This document shows, piece after piece, positions 10,037 to 18,588 of a DNA stretch of 64,000 nucleotides (positions within the stretch are counted from its first letter, which is position 1; the number at the start of each line of letters is the position of its first letter). Source of the DNA: Burkholderia pyrrocinia. Its GTDB lineage: Bacteria; Pseudomonadota; Gammaproteobacteria; Burkholderiales; Burkholderiaceae. The DNA lies in the NCBI RefSeq assembly GCF_018417535.1, contig NZ_CP070977.1:62001-126000 (forward strand), read 5' to 3'. Position numbers and translations under genes: made by a program. The notes beneath the pieces were generated by a model. It was given only the letters and a program-made list of their open reading frames with translations, searched no databases and was not told where the DNA came from.

Positions 10037-11224
10037 ATGACGCTTCGAGGAATCGTCTGGCTCGCGGTCCTGTTCGCGATCGCCGCGGCACTCGCCACCG
10101 TCGGCCGTTTCGACGCGGGGCAGGTGCTGCTCGTCTATCCGCCGTACCGGATCGACGTGTCGCTGAACCTGTTCGTGATCGCCATCGTCGTGCTGTTCAT
10201 CGTCGTGTATTCGCTGCTGCGCATCGTGCGCAACATCTGGCGCATGCCGCAGCGGGTCGCCGCGTATCGTGCGCGTTCGCGCAACGAGAAGGCGCAGGCG
10301 TCGCTGCGCGATGCAATCGCGAACCTGTACGCGGGCCGCTTCTCGCGTGCGGAGAAGGCCGCGCGTGACGCGCTGTCGGTCGACGCGAACCTGGGCGCCG
10401 CGAGTCTCGTCGCGGCCACCGCCGCGCACCGGATGCACGAGTACACGCGCCGCGACGACTGGCTGTCGAAGGTCGACGCGCCCGAATGGCAGGACGCACG
10501 GCTGCTCGCCGCGGCCGACATGCGCGCGGACGCGCGCGATGCCGACGGCGCGCTCGCCGCGCTGGCCGACATGCAGGCGGGCGGCAAGCGCATCCACGCG
10601 CAGCAGGTCGCGCTGCGCGCGCAGCAGCAGTTGAAGAACTGGGCCGAGGTGCTGAAGCTCGCGAAGGCGCTCGAGAAGCGCGAGGCGCTGCATCCGGCCG
10701 CGGCCGTGCGGCTGCGCCAGCAGGCTGCGGAAAACCTGCTGCGCGAACGCCGGCACGACCCGGACGCGTTGCTCGAGGTGTGGCAGTCGCTGTCGCCGAT
10801 CGAGCGCCAGTCGCCGCGTCTGGCCGATCTCGCGGCCGACCTGCTCGTGACGCTCGAGCGCCGCAACGAAGCGCGCCGTATCGTCGAGGAAGCGCTTGCG
10901 CACAACTGGGACGCACGCCTGCTGCGCCGTTACCCGGACACGGCCGGCGCCGATGCGCTGCCGCTCATCCAGAAGGCGGAAGGGTGGAAGAAGGATCACC
11001 CGGAGGATGCCGACCTGCTGTTCGCGCTCGGCCGTCTCTGCCAGCAGCAGCAACTGTGGGGCAAGGCGCAATCGTTCCTCGAAGCGGCACTGAAGCTGGC
11101 CGACAACGAGGCGCTGAAGGTGCGTACGCATCGCGCGCTCGCGCGCCTGTTCGAGCGTCTCGGCGAAACCGACAAGGCCGCGAAGCACTACCGCGAAAGC
11201 GCACTCGCGATTACCGTGGTCTGA
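10037..11224 (+). CDS. hemY: HemY, haem-biosynthesis-associated TPR membrane protein
   Basis: The 395-residue product has two N-terminal membrane helices (about 5-25 and 42-65) with the family block GQVLLVYPPYRIDVSLNL between them. TPR-like helical repeats follow through the C-terminal half (LGRLCQQQQLWGKAQSFLEAAL and similar). Proteobacterial HemY is genetically tied to late porphyrin metabolism and interacts with haem-pathway enzymes, but it is not the Bacillus protoporphyrinogen oxidase of the same name. It is the last gene of the hem operon and is followed by a terminator at 11269. Confidence 0.93.
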   Translation: MTLRGIVWLAVLFAIAAALATVGRFDAGQVLLVYPPYRIDVSLNLFVIAIVVLFIVVYSLLRIVRNIWRMPQRVAAYRARSRNEKAQASLRDAIANLYAGRFSRAEKAARDALSVDANLGAASLVAATAAHRMHEYTRRDDWLSKVDAPEWQDARLLAAADMRADARDADGALAALADMQAGGKRIHAQQVALRAQQQLKNWAEVLKLAKALEKREALHPAAAVRLRQQAAENLLRERRHDPDALLEVWQSLSPIERQSPRLADLAADLLVTLERRNEARRIVEEALAHNWDARLLRRYPDTAGADALPLIQKAEGWKKDHPEDADLLFALGRLCQQQQLWGKAQSFLEAALKLADNEALKVRTHRALARLFERLGETDKAAKHYRESALAITVV

Positions 11225-11268
11225 CGCGGGCTGTGGCCGCCTGCCGAGGGTGGGCCACCGCGCCACGC

Positions 11269-11308
11269 AAAATGCCCCGAACGCCGGATGGCCTTCGGGG
11301 CATTTTTT
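11269..11308. terminator. Bidirectional Rho-independent terminator between hemY and the DUF4180 gene
   Basis: Inverted repeat AATGCCCCGAA (11271-11281) and TTCGGGGCATT (11294-11304), with an A run on the left and a T run on the right, so it can stop both the rightward hem operon and the leftward cluster ending at 11337. Confidence 0.9.
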
Positions 11309-11336
11309 CGTCCGTTGCGAACCGGTGCCGGACGCG

Positions 11337-11702
11337 CTATGCGCCGAGCCTGCGCAGCAGGTCGTCCTCGCTGGCGACGAACCACACCGAGTGCCCGCGA
11401 TTGGACTCGCGAACGAGCGCGCGAAGCGCTTCGCTGTGCGCGAGCCAGCCGCCGATATCGCCGACCACGCCGAGCCGGACGCCGTAGTTGACGAGCTTCT
11501 GCAGCACGGCGCCGGCCAGCCCGCTGTCGAGCCGGTAGAAGTCGTCGTGCAGCGCGTCGGCAGGGACCACGATCCAGTCGGCCTCATGCTCGTGCGCGAG
11601 CGCGACGAGGTCGAGCGCATCGCTTTCCCGCTGCACGAGGCCGGCGGAAGGATCCCGGACCAGCACGCGGCTGCCGGCTGCCTGAACGATTCGGTGGGGC
11701 AT
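11337..11702 (-). CDS. DUF4180 domain protein
   Basis: This 121-residue protein matches the DUF4180 pattern: an early ALDLVALAHEHEADWIVVPA strand-helix, DDFYRLDSGLAGAVLQKLVNY and GVRLGVVGDI, then a GHSVWFVASEDD end. Its molecular function is unknown; the fold resembles STAS-like small alpha/beta proteins. I preferred ATG 11702 because CGGAG lies 9 bases before it and the length then fits the family; ATG 11723 would add seven residues and lacks an obvious ribosome site. It begins 41 bases after the MFS stop on the same strand, so it may be the last gene of the catabolic cluster. Confidence 0.75.
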   Translation of the reverse strand: MPHRIVQAAGSRVLVRDPSAGLVQRESDALDLVALAHEHEADWIVVPADALHDDFYRLDSGLAGAVLQKLVNYGVRLGVVGDIGGWLAHSEALRALVRESNRGHSVWFVASEDDLLRRLGA

Positions 11703-11742
11703 GCGGGTTGGCTCCGTCGACATGATCGTTACGCGCCGTGCA

Positions 11743-13047
11743 TCACTTGTCGACGAGCTGCTTCGGCACCGACAGCGCGAGCAGCCCGCCGAGCACGAGG
11801 AAGCCCGCGAGCACGACCATGCCCGCATCGTTGGCGCCCGTCGCCTGCTTGAGCCAGCCCATCATGTACGGGCTCAGGAAGCCGGCGAGGTTGCCGATCG
11901 AGTTGATCATCGCGATGCCGGCGGCCGCCGCCGTGCCGCCGAGGAATGCGGTCGGCAGGCTCCAGAACAGCGGCAGCGTCGTCAGGATGCCGATCGTCGC
12001 GAGCGTGAGGCCGAGCATCGCGAGCGCCGTCTGGTGCGCCCAGATCACCGACAGCACGAGCCCGATCGCGCCGATCGCGGCCGGAATCGCGAGGTGCCAG
12101 CGACGTTCGCGGCGCTTGTCCGCGCTGCGCGCGATCAGGATCATCGCGACCACCGCGGCCGCATACGGAATCGCCGACAGCAGGCCGATCATGAATGTGT
12201 CGGTCACGCCGGTGGCCTTGATGATCGTCGGCAGCCAGAAGCCGACGCCGTAGAGCCCCATCACGAACGAGAAGTAGATCAGCGCCATCAGCCACACGCG
12301 CGGGCTCGACATCACGGCGCCGAGCGGGAGGTCTTCCTTGGTCGCTTCCTCCGCGTCGACGTTGCGCGCGAGCAGCGCCTTTTCGTCGTCGGTCAGCCAC
12401 TTCGCCTTCACGATCCGCTCGTCGAGCTTGAAGAACACGAGCACGCCGACCAGTACCGACGGGATGCCTTCGAGCAGGAACAGCCATTGCCAGCCGTGCC
12501 ACCCGCTCATGCCGTCGAACGCCTTCAGGATGAAGCCCGAGAGCGGTCCGCCGATCACGCCGGACAAGGCGACTGCCGTCATGAAGAACGTCGTCATCCG
12601 GCCGCGCCGGTGCGCGGGATACCAGTAGGTGAGGTAGAGGATCACGCCGGGGAAGAAGCCCGCTTCGGCGACGCCGAGCAGGAAGCGCATCACGTAGAAC
12701 ATCACGGGCGTCGTGACGAACATCGTCAGGATCGAGATCACGCCCCACGTCGCCATGATGCGGGCGATCCACACGCGGGCGCCGACCTTGTGCAGGATGA
12801 TGTTGCTCGGTACCTCGAAGAGGAAATAGCCGAAGAAGAAGATCCCGGCGCCGAGCCCGTAGACGGTGTCGCTCAGGTTCAGGTCGCTCGCCATCTGCAG
12901 CTTCGCGAACCCGACGTTCACGCGGTCGAGATACGCGACCACGTAGCACAGCAGCAGGAGCGGCGTGAGCCGCCACGACACCTTGCGGTAGGTTGCTTCC
13001 TCGAATGCGCCGGACGAACCCGGCAGCGACTGCGTCGATGTTGCCAT
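11743..13047 (-). CDS. MFS transporter, anion:cation symporter (ACS/phthalate-tartrate) family
   Basis: This 434-residue, 12-helix inner-membrane permease has the ACS-family block LLLLCYVVAYLDRVNVGFAK in helix 1, then VPSNIILHKVGARVWIARIM and RFLLGVAEAGFFPGVILYLTYWYP. Members take up organic acids such as tartrate, phthalate, glucarate or 4-hydroxyphenylacetate by proton symport. The substrate is probably the compound oxidised by the neighbouring dehydrogenases. ATG 13047 is chosen for the ACAGGAGACAGC ribosome site; nearly the same motif precedes the SDR and aldehyde dehydrogenase, consistent with one transcript. Confidence 0.9.
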   Translation of the reverse strand: MATSTQSLPGSSGAFEEATYRKVSWRLTPLLLLCYVVAYLDRVNVGFAKLQMASDLNLSDTVYGLGAGIFFFGYFLFEVPSNIILHKVGARVWIARIMATWGVISILTMFVTTPVMFYVMRFLLGVAEAGFFPGVILYLTYWYPAHRRGRMTTFFMTAVALSGVIGGPLSGFILKAFDGMSGWHGWQWLFLLEGIPSVLVGVLVFFKLDERIVKAKWLTDDEKALLARNVDAEEATKEDLPLGAVMSSPRVWLMALIYFSFVMGLYGVGFWLPTIIKATGVTDTFMIGLLSAIPYAAAVVAMILIARSADKRRERRWHLAIPAAIGAIGLVLSVIWAHQTALAMLGLTLATIGILTTLPLFWSLPTAFLGGTAAAAGIAMINSIGNLAGFLSPYMMGWLKQATGANDAGMVVLAGFLVLGGLLALSVPKQLVDK

Positions 13048-13175
13048 GCTGTCTCCTGTCCTTGTAATGGGCCGGAGCTGGCGTATCGGCGCCCGACCCG
13101 GTTTCGTGCGAAGCAATGCGTGAATGCTGCGCCGGCCGGTGAATCCCGACGCGGCGCGCGAATAGCCCGGTGCGG

Positions 13176-13934
13176 CTAGATGCAGCGCCCGCCGTCGACT
13201 TCGAGGCAGACGCCCGTGATGAACTCGGCCTCGTCGGACGCAAGGTAAAGCGCCGCGTTCGCGATGTCCTGCGGTGTCGAGAAGCGGCCGAGCGGGATCG
13301 TCGCGAGGAAGCGGCGGCGGTTCTCGGGCGTGTCCTCGCAGCCCATGAACTCGGTCATCAGGCCCGTTTCGCCGAGCACGGGATTGATGCAGTTCACGCG
13401 GATGCGATCGGCGCCGAGCTCGGCCGCGAGCGATTTGCTCGCGGTGATCATCGCGCCCTTCGTGCTGTTGTACCAGACGAGGCCCGGGCGCGGCCGCACG
13501 CCGGCCGTCGACGCGACATTCACGAACACGCCGCCGCCCTGTTCACGGAAGTACGGAACGAAGGTCTGCACGCACCAGAACAGGCTCTTCATGTTGACCG
13601 CGTACACGCGGTCGAACTCGGCTTCCGACACGTCGAGCACCGGCTTGTTGCGGTGCGTGGTGCCGGCGTTGTTCACGACGATCTGCACCGAATGGAAATC
13701 GTCGAGCGCGGCCTGCAGCAGCGCGCGCCAGTCGTCCTGCTTCGACACGTCGCCCGCCACCGCGATCGCCTTGCCGCCCGCGAGCGCGATCTCGCTCGCG
13801 ACGCGTTCGGCCGCTGCCCCGTTCAGGTCGTTGACGACGACGTTCGCGCCTTCGCGCGCATACGTCTTCGCGATGCCTTCGCCGAAACCCGAGCCGCCGC
13901 CCGTGACGATGGCCGTCTTGCCGCTCAACCGCAT
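13176..13934 (-). CDS. Short-chain dehydrogenase/reductase
   Basis: This 252-residue classical SDR has cofactor motif TGGGSGFG (11-18), NNAG (88-91), catalytic Ser142 and the Y155-x-x-x-K159 pair in WYNSTKGA, and a C-terminal GVCLEVDGGRCI. The acidic residue after beta-2 (VVVNDLN) favours NAD(H). It probably oxidises or reduces a hydroxyl group on the compound imported by the adjacent MFS permease. A clear ACAGGAG lies 8 bases before the ATG. Confidence 0.9.
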   Translation of the reverse strand: MRLSGKTAIVTGGGSGFGEGIAKTYAREGANVVVNDLNGAAAERVASEIALAGGKAIAVAGDVSKQDDWRALLQAALDDFHSVQIVVNNAGTTHRNKPVLDVSEAEFDRVYAVNMKSLFWCVQTFVPYFREQGGGVFVNVASTAGVRPRPGLVWYNSTKGAMITASKSLAAELGADRIRVNCINPVLGETGLMTEFMGCEDTPENRRRFLATIPLGRFSTPQDIANAALYLASDEAEFITGVCLEVDGGRCI

Positions 13935-14019
13935 GGTGTGTCTCCTGTGCTGGTTATGAGAGTGGTCGTGTGTCGCGATGCGTCCGGGCGCTGCCGGCCG
14001 CGTTTCGTGCGCCGCGCGT

Positions 14020-15459
14020 TCAGCCGTGCCGGATCGCGATCGTCTTCAGCGCGGTGAAGCCGTACAGCGCCTCGAAGCCTTTCTCGCGGCCATGGCCCGA
14101 GTGGCCGACGCCGCCGAACGGCAGTTCGACGCCGCCGCCCGCGCCATAGTTGTTGATGAACACCTGGCCCGCGCGCAGGCGCCGCGCGAGACGCATCTGG
14201 CGTGCGCCGTCGCGCGTCCAGATACCCGCGACGAGGCCGTACGGCGTGCCGTTCGCGAGCGCGACGGCTTCGTCTTCGTCGACGAAACGCATCGCGGCGA
14301 GCACGGGGCCGAATACTTCCTCCTGCGCGAGCCGGTGCGACGGCGGTACGTCGCGCAACAGCGCGGGCGCCTGATAGAAGCCGCTTTCGGGCGCGTCGGC
14401 GACGACCTGCCCGTGCGCGGCCATCGGAATGCCGTCGTGCTGCGCGTCGGACAGGAAATCCCATACGCGCTGCTGTTGCTTCGCGTTGATCAGCGGGCCG
14501 CAATCGAGGTCGGCGCGGCTCGGGCCGACGCGCAGCCCGTTGAACGCGGTGGCGAGGCGCTCGACGAGCGCTTCGTAGACCGTGCGCTCGATCAGTACGC
14601 GGCTGCCGGCCGAGCAGGTCTGCCCGCCGTTCTGCACGATCGCCGACACGAGCACGGGCAGCGCGGCTTCGAGATCGGCATCGGCGAACACGATCTGCGG
14701 CGACTTGCCGCCGAGTTCGAGCGTGACGGGCACGTGGTTCTCGGCGGCCATCTGCGTGACCAGCTTGCCGGTGGCCGGCGAACCCGTAAACGAGATGTGG
14801 TCGATGCCCGGATGGCGCGCGAGCGCGGCGCCGGCTTCATGGCCGTAGCCGGTGACGATGTTGAGCGCGCCGGCCGGCAGCCCGGCCTCGGCGGCCAGCT
14901 CGGCGACGCGCAGCACCGACAGGCACGCATCCTCGGCCGGCTTGACGACGCATGCGTTGCCGGCCGCGAGCGCCGCGCCGACGCTGCGCCCGAAGATCTG
15001 CATCGGGTAGTTCCACGGCACGATGTGGCCGGTGACGCCGTGCGGCTCGCGCACCGTCAGCACCGTATAGCCGGCCTGATAGGGGAGGGTTTCGCCATGC
15101 AGCTTGTCGGCGGCGCCCGCGTAGAACTCGAAGTAGCGCGCGAGCGCGGCCGCGTCGGCGCGTGCCTGCTTCAGCGGCTTGCCGGTGTCGCGCGCCTCGA
15201 TCGCCGCGAGTTCCTCGATGGAATCGGCCACGCGTGCCGACAGCCGCATCAGCACGCGGCCGCGCTCGGCGGCGCTCGCGGCGCCCCATGCGCCCGCGAA
15301 TGCGTCGCGGGCCGCGGCGACCGCGCGCTCGATGTCGGGAGCGGTGCCGCGCGCGATCGTCGCGAACGGCTGGCCGTCGGACGGGTCGACGACCGCGATC
15401 GTTTCCAGTTGCGCGGGCAACGTCCATTCGCCCGCGATGAAGTGCTTCGCCTCTTCCAT
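14020..15459 (-). CDS. NAD(P)-dependent aldehyde dehydrogenase
   Basis: This 479-residue ALDH-superfamily enzyme has VPWNYP (148-152), the general base Glu248 in LELGGKSPQ and catalytic Cys282 in GGQTCSAGSR. The C-terminal EEVFGPV and LPFGGVGHSGHGREKG blocks are present. It oxidises an aldehyde to the acid; the natural substrate cannot be read from sequence. It is the promoter-proximal gene of the leftward cluster ALDH-SDR-MFS(-DUF4180). Its AGGAG ribosome site (rc of 15465-15469) directly abuts the first unit of the hairpin repeat array, so the repeat lies in its leader. Confidence 0.93.
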   Translation of the reverse strand: MEEAKHFIAGEWTLPAQLETIAVVDPSDGQPFATIARGTAPDIERAVAAARDAFAGAWGAASAAERGRVLMRLSARVADSIEELAAIEARDTGKPLKQARADAAALARYFEFYAGAADKLHGETLPYQAGYTVLTVREPHGVTGHIVPWNYPMQIFGRSVGAALAAGNACVVKPAEDACLSVLRVAELAAEAGLPAGALNIVTGYGHEAGAALARHPGIDHISFTGSPATGKLVTQMAAENHVPVTLELGGKSPQIVFADADLEAALPVLVSAIVQNGGQTCSAGSRVLIERTVYEALVERLATAFNGLRVGPSRADLDCGPLINAKQQQRVWDFLSDAQHDGIPMAAHGQVVADAPESGFYQAPALLRDVPPSHRLAQEEVFGPVLAAMRFVDEDEAVALANGTPYGLVAGIWTRDGARQMRLARRLRAGQVFINNYGAGGGVELPFGGVGHSGHGREKGFEALYGFTALKTIAIRHG

Positions 15460-15469
15460 GCCTGCTCCT

Positions 15470-15759
15470 GTCGACCAGAGTTAGCGCTTTAGCGCTTACT
15501 CTGGTCCCATGCTTCGCGGTCGACCAGATGTCGACCGGACTTGGCGCTTTAGCGCTTAGTCCGGTCCCGTGCAAAGCTGTTAGCGCTTCAGCGCTTACTC
15601 TGGTCCCATGCTTCGCGGTCGACCAGATGTCGACCGGACTTGGCGCTTCAGCGCTTAGTCCGGTCCCATGCAAGGCTGTTAGCGCTTCAGCGCTTACTCT
15701 GTTCCCGTGCTTCGCGGTCGACCGGTGCCGGCGCTTCAGCGCCGACGCCGGTCCCATCC
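15470..15759. repeat. Tandem array of dispersed hairpin repeats (99-bp period)
   Basis: About six hairpin units lie between the divergent ALDH and ppa genes. Units have the form GTCGACCxGA-n-TTxGCGCTTnAGCGCTTA-n-TCxGGTCCC, alternating a CTCTGG type and a CCGGAC type. The pair repeats with a 99-bp period (GTCGACC starts at 15519, 15618 and 15717). The last unit (to 15759) is more diverged. The same family occurs inverted at 2858-2943. The arrangement resembles REP/BIME-type intergenic palindromes rather than a CRISPR, because the spacers are themselves repeated. Confidence 0.85.
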
Positions 15760-15840
15760 AACGCCGCCGGTGGTTCGACGGCCGGGCATCCGGAACGATT
15801 ATCGCGCCGATCGTCATCCGGATGCCACCGGTCGATTGGC

Positions 15841-15846
15841 TATAAT
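15841..15846 (+). promoter_or_regulatory. Probable -10 box of ppa
   Basis: A perfect TATAAT at 15841-15846 precedes ppa by 86 bases. No good -35 is visible at the usual distance, so it may rely on an upstream element or activator. It sits directly beyond the repeat array. Confidence 0.5.
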
Positions 15847-15931
15847 GGCGCATTCCGTTGAGGGACGCCTGCGGCGGTGCATCGGCCGCGGCGCCCTGTC
15901 CCGAATTCCCATCGACCTACAGAGAGCGCTC

Positions 15932-16459
15932 ATGAGCTTCAATCATGTTCCGGCCGGCAAGGACCTGCCGCAAGATTTCAACGTGATCATCGAGATTCCC
16001 GCGCAAAGCGACCCGGTGAAGTACGAGGCGGACAAGGAGCTGGGCCTCCTCGTCGTCGACCGCTTCATCGGCACGGGCATGCGCTATCCGGTGAACTACG
16101 GCTACATCCCGCAGACGCTGTCGGGTGACGGCGATCCGGTCGACGTGCTGGTGATCACGCCGTTCCCGCTGCTGGCCGGCTCGATCGTGCGTTCGCGCGT
16201 GCTCGGCATGCTGCAGATGACCGACGAGTCGGGCGTCGACGCGAAGCTGGTCGCGGTGCCGCATGACAAGGTCTGCCCGATGACGGCGAACCTGAAGTCG
16301 ATCGACGACGTGCCCGAGTACCTGAAGGACCAGATCAAGCACTTCTTCGAGCAATACAAGGCGCTCGAGAAGGGCAAGTGGGTGAAGGTCGAAGGCTGGG
16401 CCGGCATCGAAGCCGCGCACAAGGAAATCGCCGACGGCGCCGCGAACTACAAGAAGTAA
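15932..16459 (+). CDS. ppa: Inorganic pyrophosphatase
   Basis: This soluble family I pyrophosphatase hydrolyses PPi to two phosphates and so pulls biosynthetic reactions forward. The 175-residue product shows the family motifs: [20 protein letters not shown], the metal-binding [12 protein letters not shown] (aspartates near 66, 68 and 71), and [21 protein letters not shown]. Length matches bacterial enzymes (about 175). ATG 15932 begins the conserved [12 protein letters not shown] start. It is monocistronic and closed by the hairpin at 16497. Confidence 0.97.
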   Translation: MSFNHVPAGKDLPQDFNVIIEIPAQSDPVKYEADKELGLLVVDRFIGTGMRYPVNYGYIPQTLSGDGDPVDVLVITPFPLLAGSIVRSRVLGMLQMTDESGVDAKLVAVPHDKVCPMTANLKSIDDVPEYLKDQIKHFFEQYKALEKGKWVKVEGWAGIEAAHKEIADGAANYKK

Positions 16460-16496
16460 GCGGCGCGCCGGCCGACGGCCGGTTCGTGTGAAATGC

Positions 16497-16536
16497 AAAC
16501 CGCGCGTGTCTCCTCAGGAGGCCGCGCGGTTTTGTT
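16497..16536. terminator. Terminator shared by ppa and the GIY-YIG gene
   Basis: AAACCGCGCG (16497-16506) pairs with CGCGCGGTTT (16523-16532), followed by T-rich sequence to 16538 and with A residues on the left. The hairpin overlaps the last codons of the leftward gene that stops at 16514. Confidence 0.8.
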
Positions 16537-17353
16537 TTGCGCGCGCGGTTTTCCTGCGTGCGGAAGGGGCGGCGGGCGCGGGCGGGGTGGTGGTATCCGG
16601 TGTGTCCTTCGCGCGTCTGGCGCGGCGAGGGGCAACGGAGATTTCGGTGGCTTCGGTGGCTTTGGTGGATGTCGCGGCCGACGGACGGCGGCGAGCCGGT
16701 GCGGGAGCGAGGGCGTCGCGTCCGTTCGTGACGGGTTTGCTGCCGACTGGTGACGTTTTTCTTTTCGACGACGGGGGCGCGGCCTGTTGGTCTTTTGTTG
16801 CCGGAGTGCCGCGCGACGAGGTCTTGTTCACGACCGCATCGCCGCCGGTCTTCGCGCGCTTCGCGACCGGCGCGGCTTTTGCCGCCTTTGGAGCCTTGGC
16901 GGCTTGTCGGGGCTTCGCGGTTTTCGCAGCCTTGATGGCTTTCCCGGCTTTCCCGGCGGCTTTTTCCGTTTCAGCCGTCTTCGTCGCGCTATCGACGTTC
17001 TCCGTCTTTGCCTTCGCCTTCTTCCGTCCACGCGTACCCGCCTTCAACCCGGCCAAGTCACCGCTCCCGTCGATCGTCACGCCCGCCGGCAGCACCGACT
17101 CCAGCGTCCGCAGCCCGGCCGCCAGCTCACGCTTCTGCGCGGCCGTGAGCCGCTTCACCCAGTATTCGACGCGCGACGCGCTCGACCGGTCGGGCAGCGG
17201 AAACGATGCGAGCACTGCGCGCGGCTTGCGCGAGCGCGTGTAGCGCGCGCCCTTGCCGGCTGCGTGTTCGTCGAAGCGCGCGGCAACGTCGGTCGTGATG
17301 CCCGTGTAGACGCTGTCGTCAGCGCATTCGATCAGATACAGAAACCAGGACAT
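16514..17353 (-). CDS. GIY-YIG nuclease-domain protein with a long histone-H1-like basic tail
   Basis: Residues 1 to about 90 form a GIY-YIG domain (LYLIECADDSVYTGIT, then an RFDEHAAGKGARYTRSRKP helix and EYWVKRLTAAQKRELAAG), as in UPF0213/YhbQ proteins of about 90-100 residues. The remaining roughly 185 residues are low-complexity Lys/Ala/Pro/Thr sequence with repeats such as KAGKAIKAAKTAKP, like bacterial histone-H1-type tails. The domain suggests a structure-specific nuclease, while the tail suggests nonspecific nucleic-acid binding. The tail is the oddity: it triples the usual length. It faces ppa convergently. Confidence 0.85.
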   Translation of the reverse strand: MSWFLYLIECADDSVYTGITTDVAARFDEHAAGKGARYTRSRKPRAVLASFPLPDRSSASRVEYWVKRLTAAQKRELAAGLRTLESVLPAGVTIDGSGDLAGLKAGTRGRKKAKAKTENVDSATKTAETEKAAGKAGKAIKAAKTAKPRQAAKAPKAAKAAPVAKRAKTGGDAVVNKTSSRGTPATKDQQAAPPSSKRKTSPVGSKPVTNGRDALAPAPARRRPSAATSTKATEATEISVAPRRARRAKDTPDTTTPPAPAAPSARRKTARAKQNRAAS

Positions 17354-17402
17354 GGCAGGGCGGCGGGATGCGAAGCCGCCAGTGTCTCAGAAAAGGCGTG
17401 CG

Positions 17403-18437
17403 TCAACGCCACCGATCGCCGTGCCCGTCGCGGAAGCGGCTCGGCGCCGCGCCGAGTTCGCGGGTGAAGAAGCGCGTGAACGCGCTCGTCGAACGGAAGC
17501 CGACCCGCACGCCGATCTCGCCGATCGGCAATTGCGTATTCAGCAGCAGGTCGCGCGCCTCGCCGAGCCGCGCCTGCGCAACGAGCGCGTGAAAGCCGAC
17601 GGCTTCGCGATGCAGCCGCCGGCGCAGCGTCCAGCGCGACATCGCGAAGCGCGTGCACACGTGCTGCATCAGCGTGTCGGTCGGCACGTCGGCGTCGTCG
17701 GAGGTACGCAGCCAGTCGCGCACGCATTGCTCGACGGACGAGCCGAACGTCGAGCGCACGCGCACCCGGTCGCGCGCGGCGTCGGCCGCATGACGCTGGA
17801 TGCCGGCAAGCGGCGCGTTGTAGCGCTCGAACGGTGTGTCGAAGTGCGCGGAGCGCAGCACGATGCGGTTGTGCGCGGCATCGAACGACACCGGCGCACC
17901 GAGCATGTCGCGCAGCGCCGCCGCGGGCGCGAACGCACGGCCGGCGAATTCCGCGTCGTCGACGCGCAGGTGCGGATCGTACAGGCGCGCGAGCGCCGCG
18001 AGGATCGCGAGGTTCGCGAGCGCGCTGCCCGCGTCCCGGCCATCTCCTTCGTTCACGTATTCGAGCGCGATCGCATCGCCGTTCTCGTGCACGAAGACCC
18101 AGTCGACGTTGCCGATCAGCTCGCGATAGTGAAGGTACGCGTGCAGCGCGTCGCGCAGCGTCGCCGCGTTGCACGTGACGCCCGCGAGCTCCGGGAACGG
18201 CACGAGCCACGGCACGGCCTGCGGCGGCGAGCGGTGCCAGGACAGCGGCCAGCCGCTCGTCAGCCGCATCGCGGCGACGTGCCGGTCGCCCGCGATGCGG
18301 CGCGTGTCGTCGGCGAGCTCGGCCGGCCCGATGCCGAGCGTCTCGTAAAGCGGCGCGATGTCGATGCCGTTCGCGCGCGCGTCTTCGCACAGCCAGCGGT
18401 AGATCCGGACGGATACCGATTTCTGTCGCAACTCCAT
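17403..18437 (-). CDS. AraC-family transcriptional regulator (Arabinose_bd/OruR type)
   Basis: This 344-residue regulator has an N-terminal sensor region (residues 1 to about 215, the Arabinose_bd-type domain of OruR/ArgR-like regulators) and a C-terminal AraC double helix-turn-helix (about 240-335). Recognisable there are RFAMSRWTLRRRLHREAVGFHAL and the conserved second-HTH block IGEIGVRVGFRSTSAFTRFF. It diverges from the GH3 beta-glucosidase at 18589 with a 151-base gap, which suggests it controls that gene. ATG 18437 is chosen because MELRQKSVSVRIYRWLC begins the conserved domain. Confidence 0.9.
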   Translation of the reverse strand: MELRQKSVSVRIYRWLCEDARANGIDIAPLYETLGIGPAELADDTRRIAGDRHVAAMRLTSGWPLSWHRSPPQAVPWLVPFPELAGVTCNAATLRDALHAYLHYRELIGNVDWVFVHENGDAIALEYVNEGDGRDAGSALANLAILAALARLYDPHLRVDDAEFAGRAFAPAAALRDMLGAPVSFDAAHNRIVLRSAHFDTPFERYNAPLAGIQRHAADAARDRVRVRSTFGSSVEQCVRDWLRTSDDADVPTDTLMQHVCTRFAMSRWTLRRRLHREAVGFHALVAQARLGEARDLLLNTQLPIGEIGVRVGFRSTSAFTRFFTRELGAAPSRFRDGHGDRWR

Positions 18438-18588
18438 GTCTGTCTCCCTGTCGTCATGCCGTTCGGGTTTGTCCCCGCTGCGAGAGGTCAACGCATGCTC
18501 CTGCCGGTCAAGCGTGGTGACCGGTCGATTTTTAGACTCGGACGCTGGAGTGTGGCGACCAGTACAACAGATCGATTCAGGAGGATCA

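Noticed and set aside
15470..15759. CRISPR array
   Set aside because: The intervals between palindromes are themselves repeated with a 99-bp period, and there are no unique spacers or cas genes. It is a REP-like array.
16488..17243. Rightward 251-residue frame opposite the GIY-YIG tail
   Set aside because: It is the antisense of a low-complexity Lys/Ala tail and shows phenylalanine/alanine/serine repeats only because of that.
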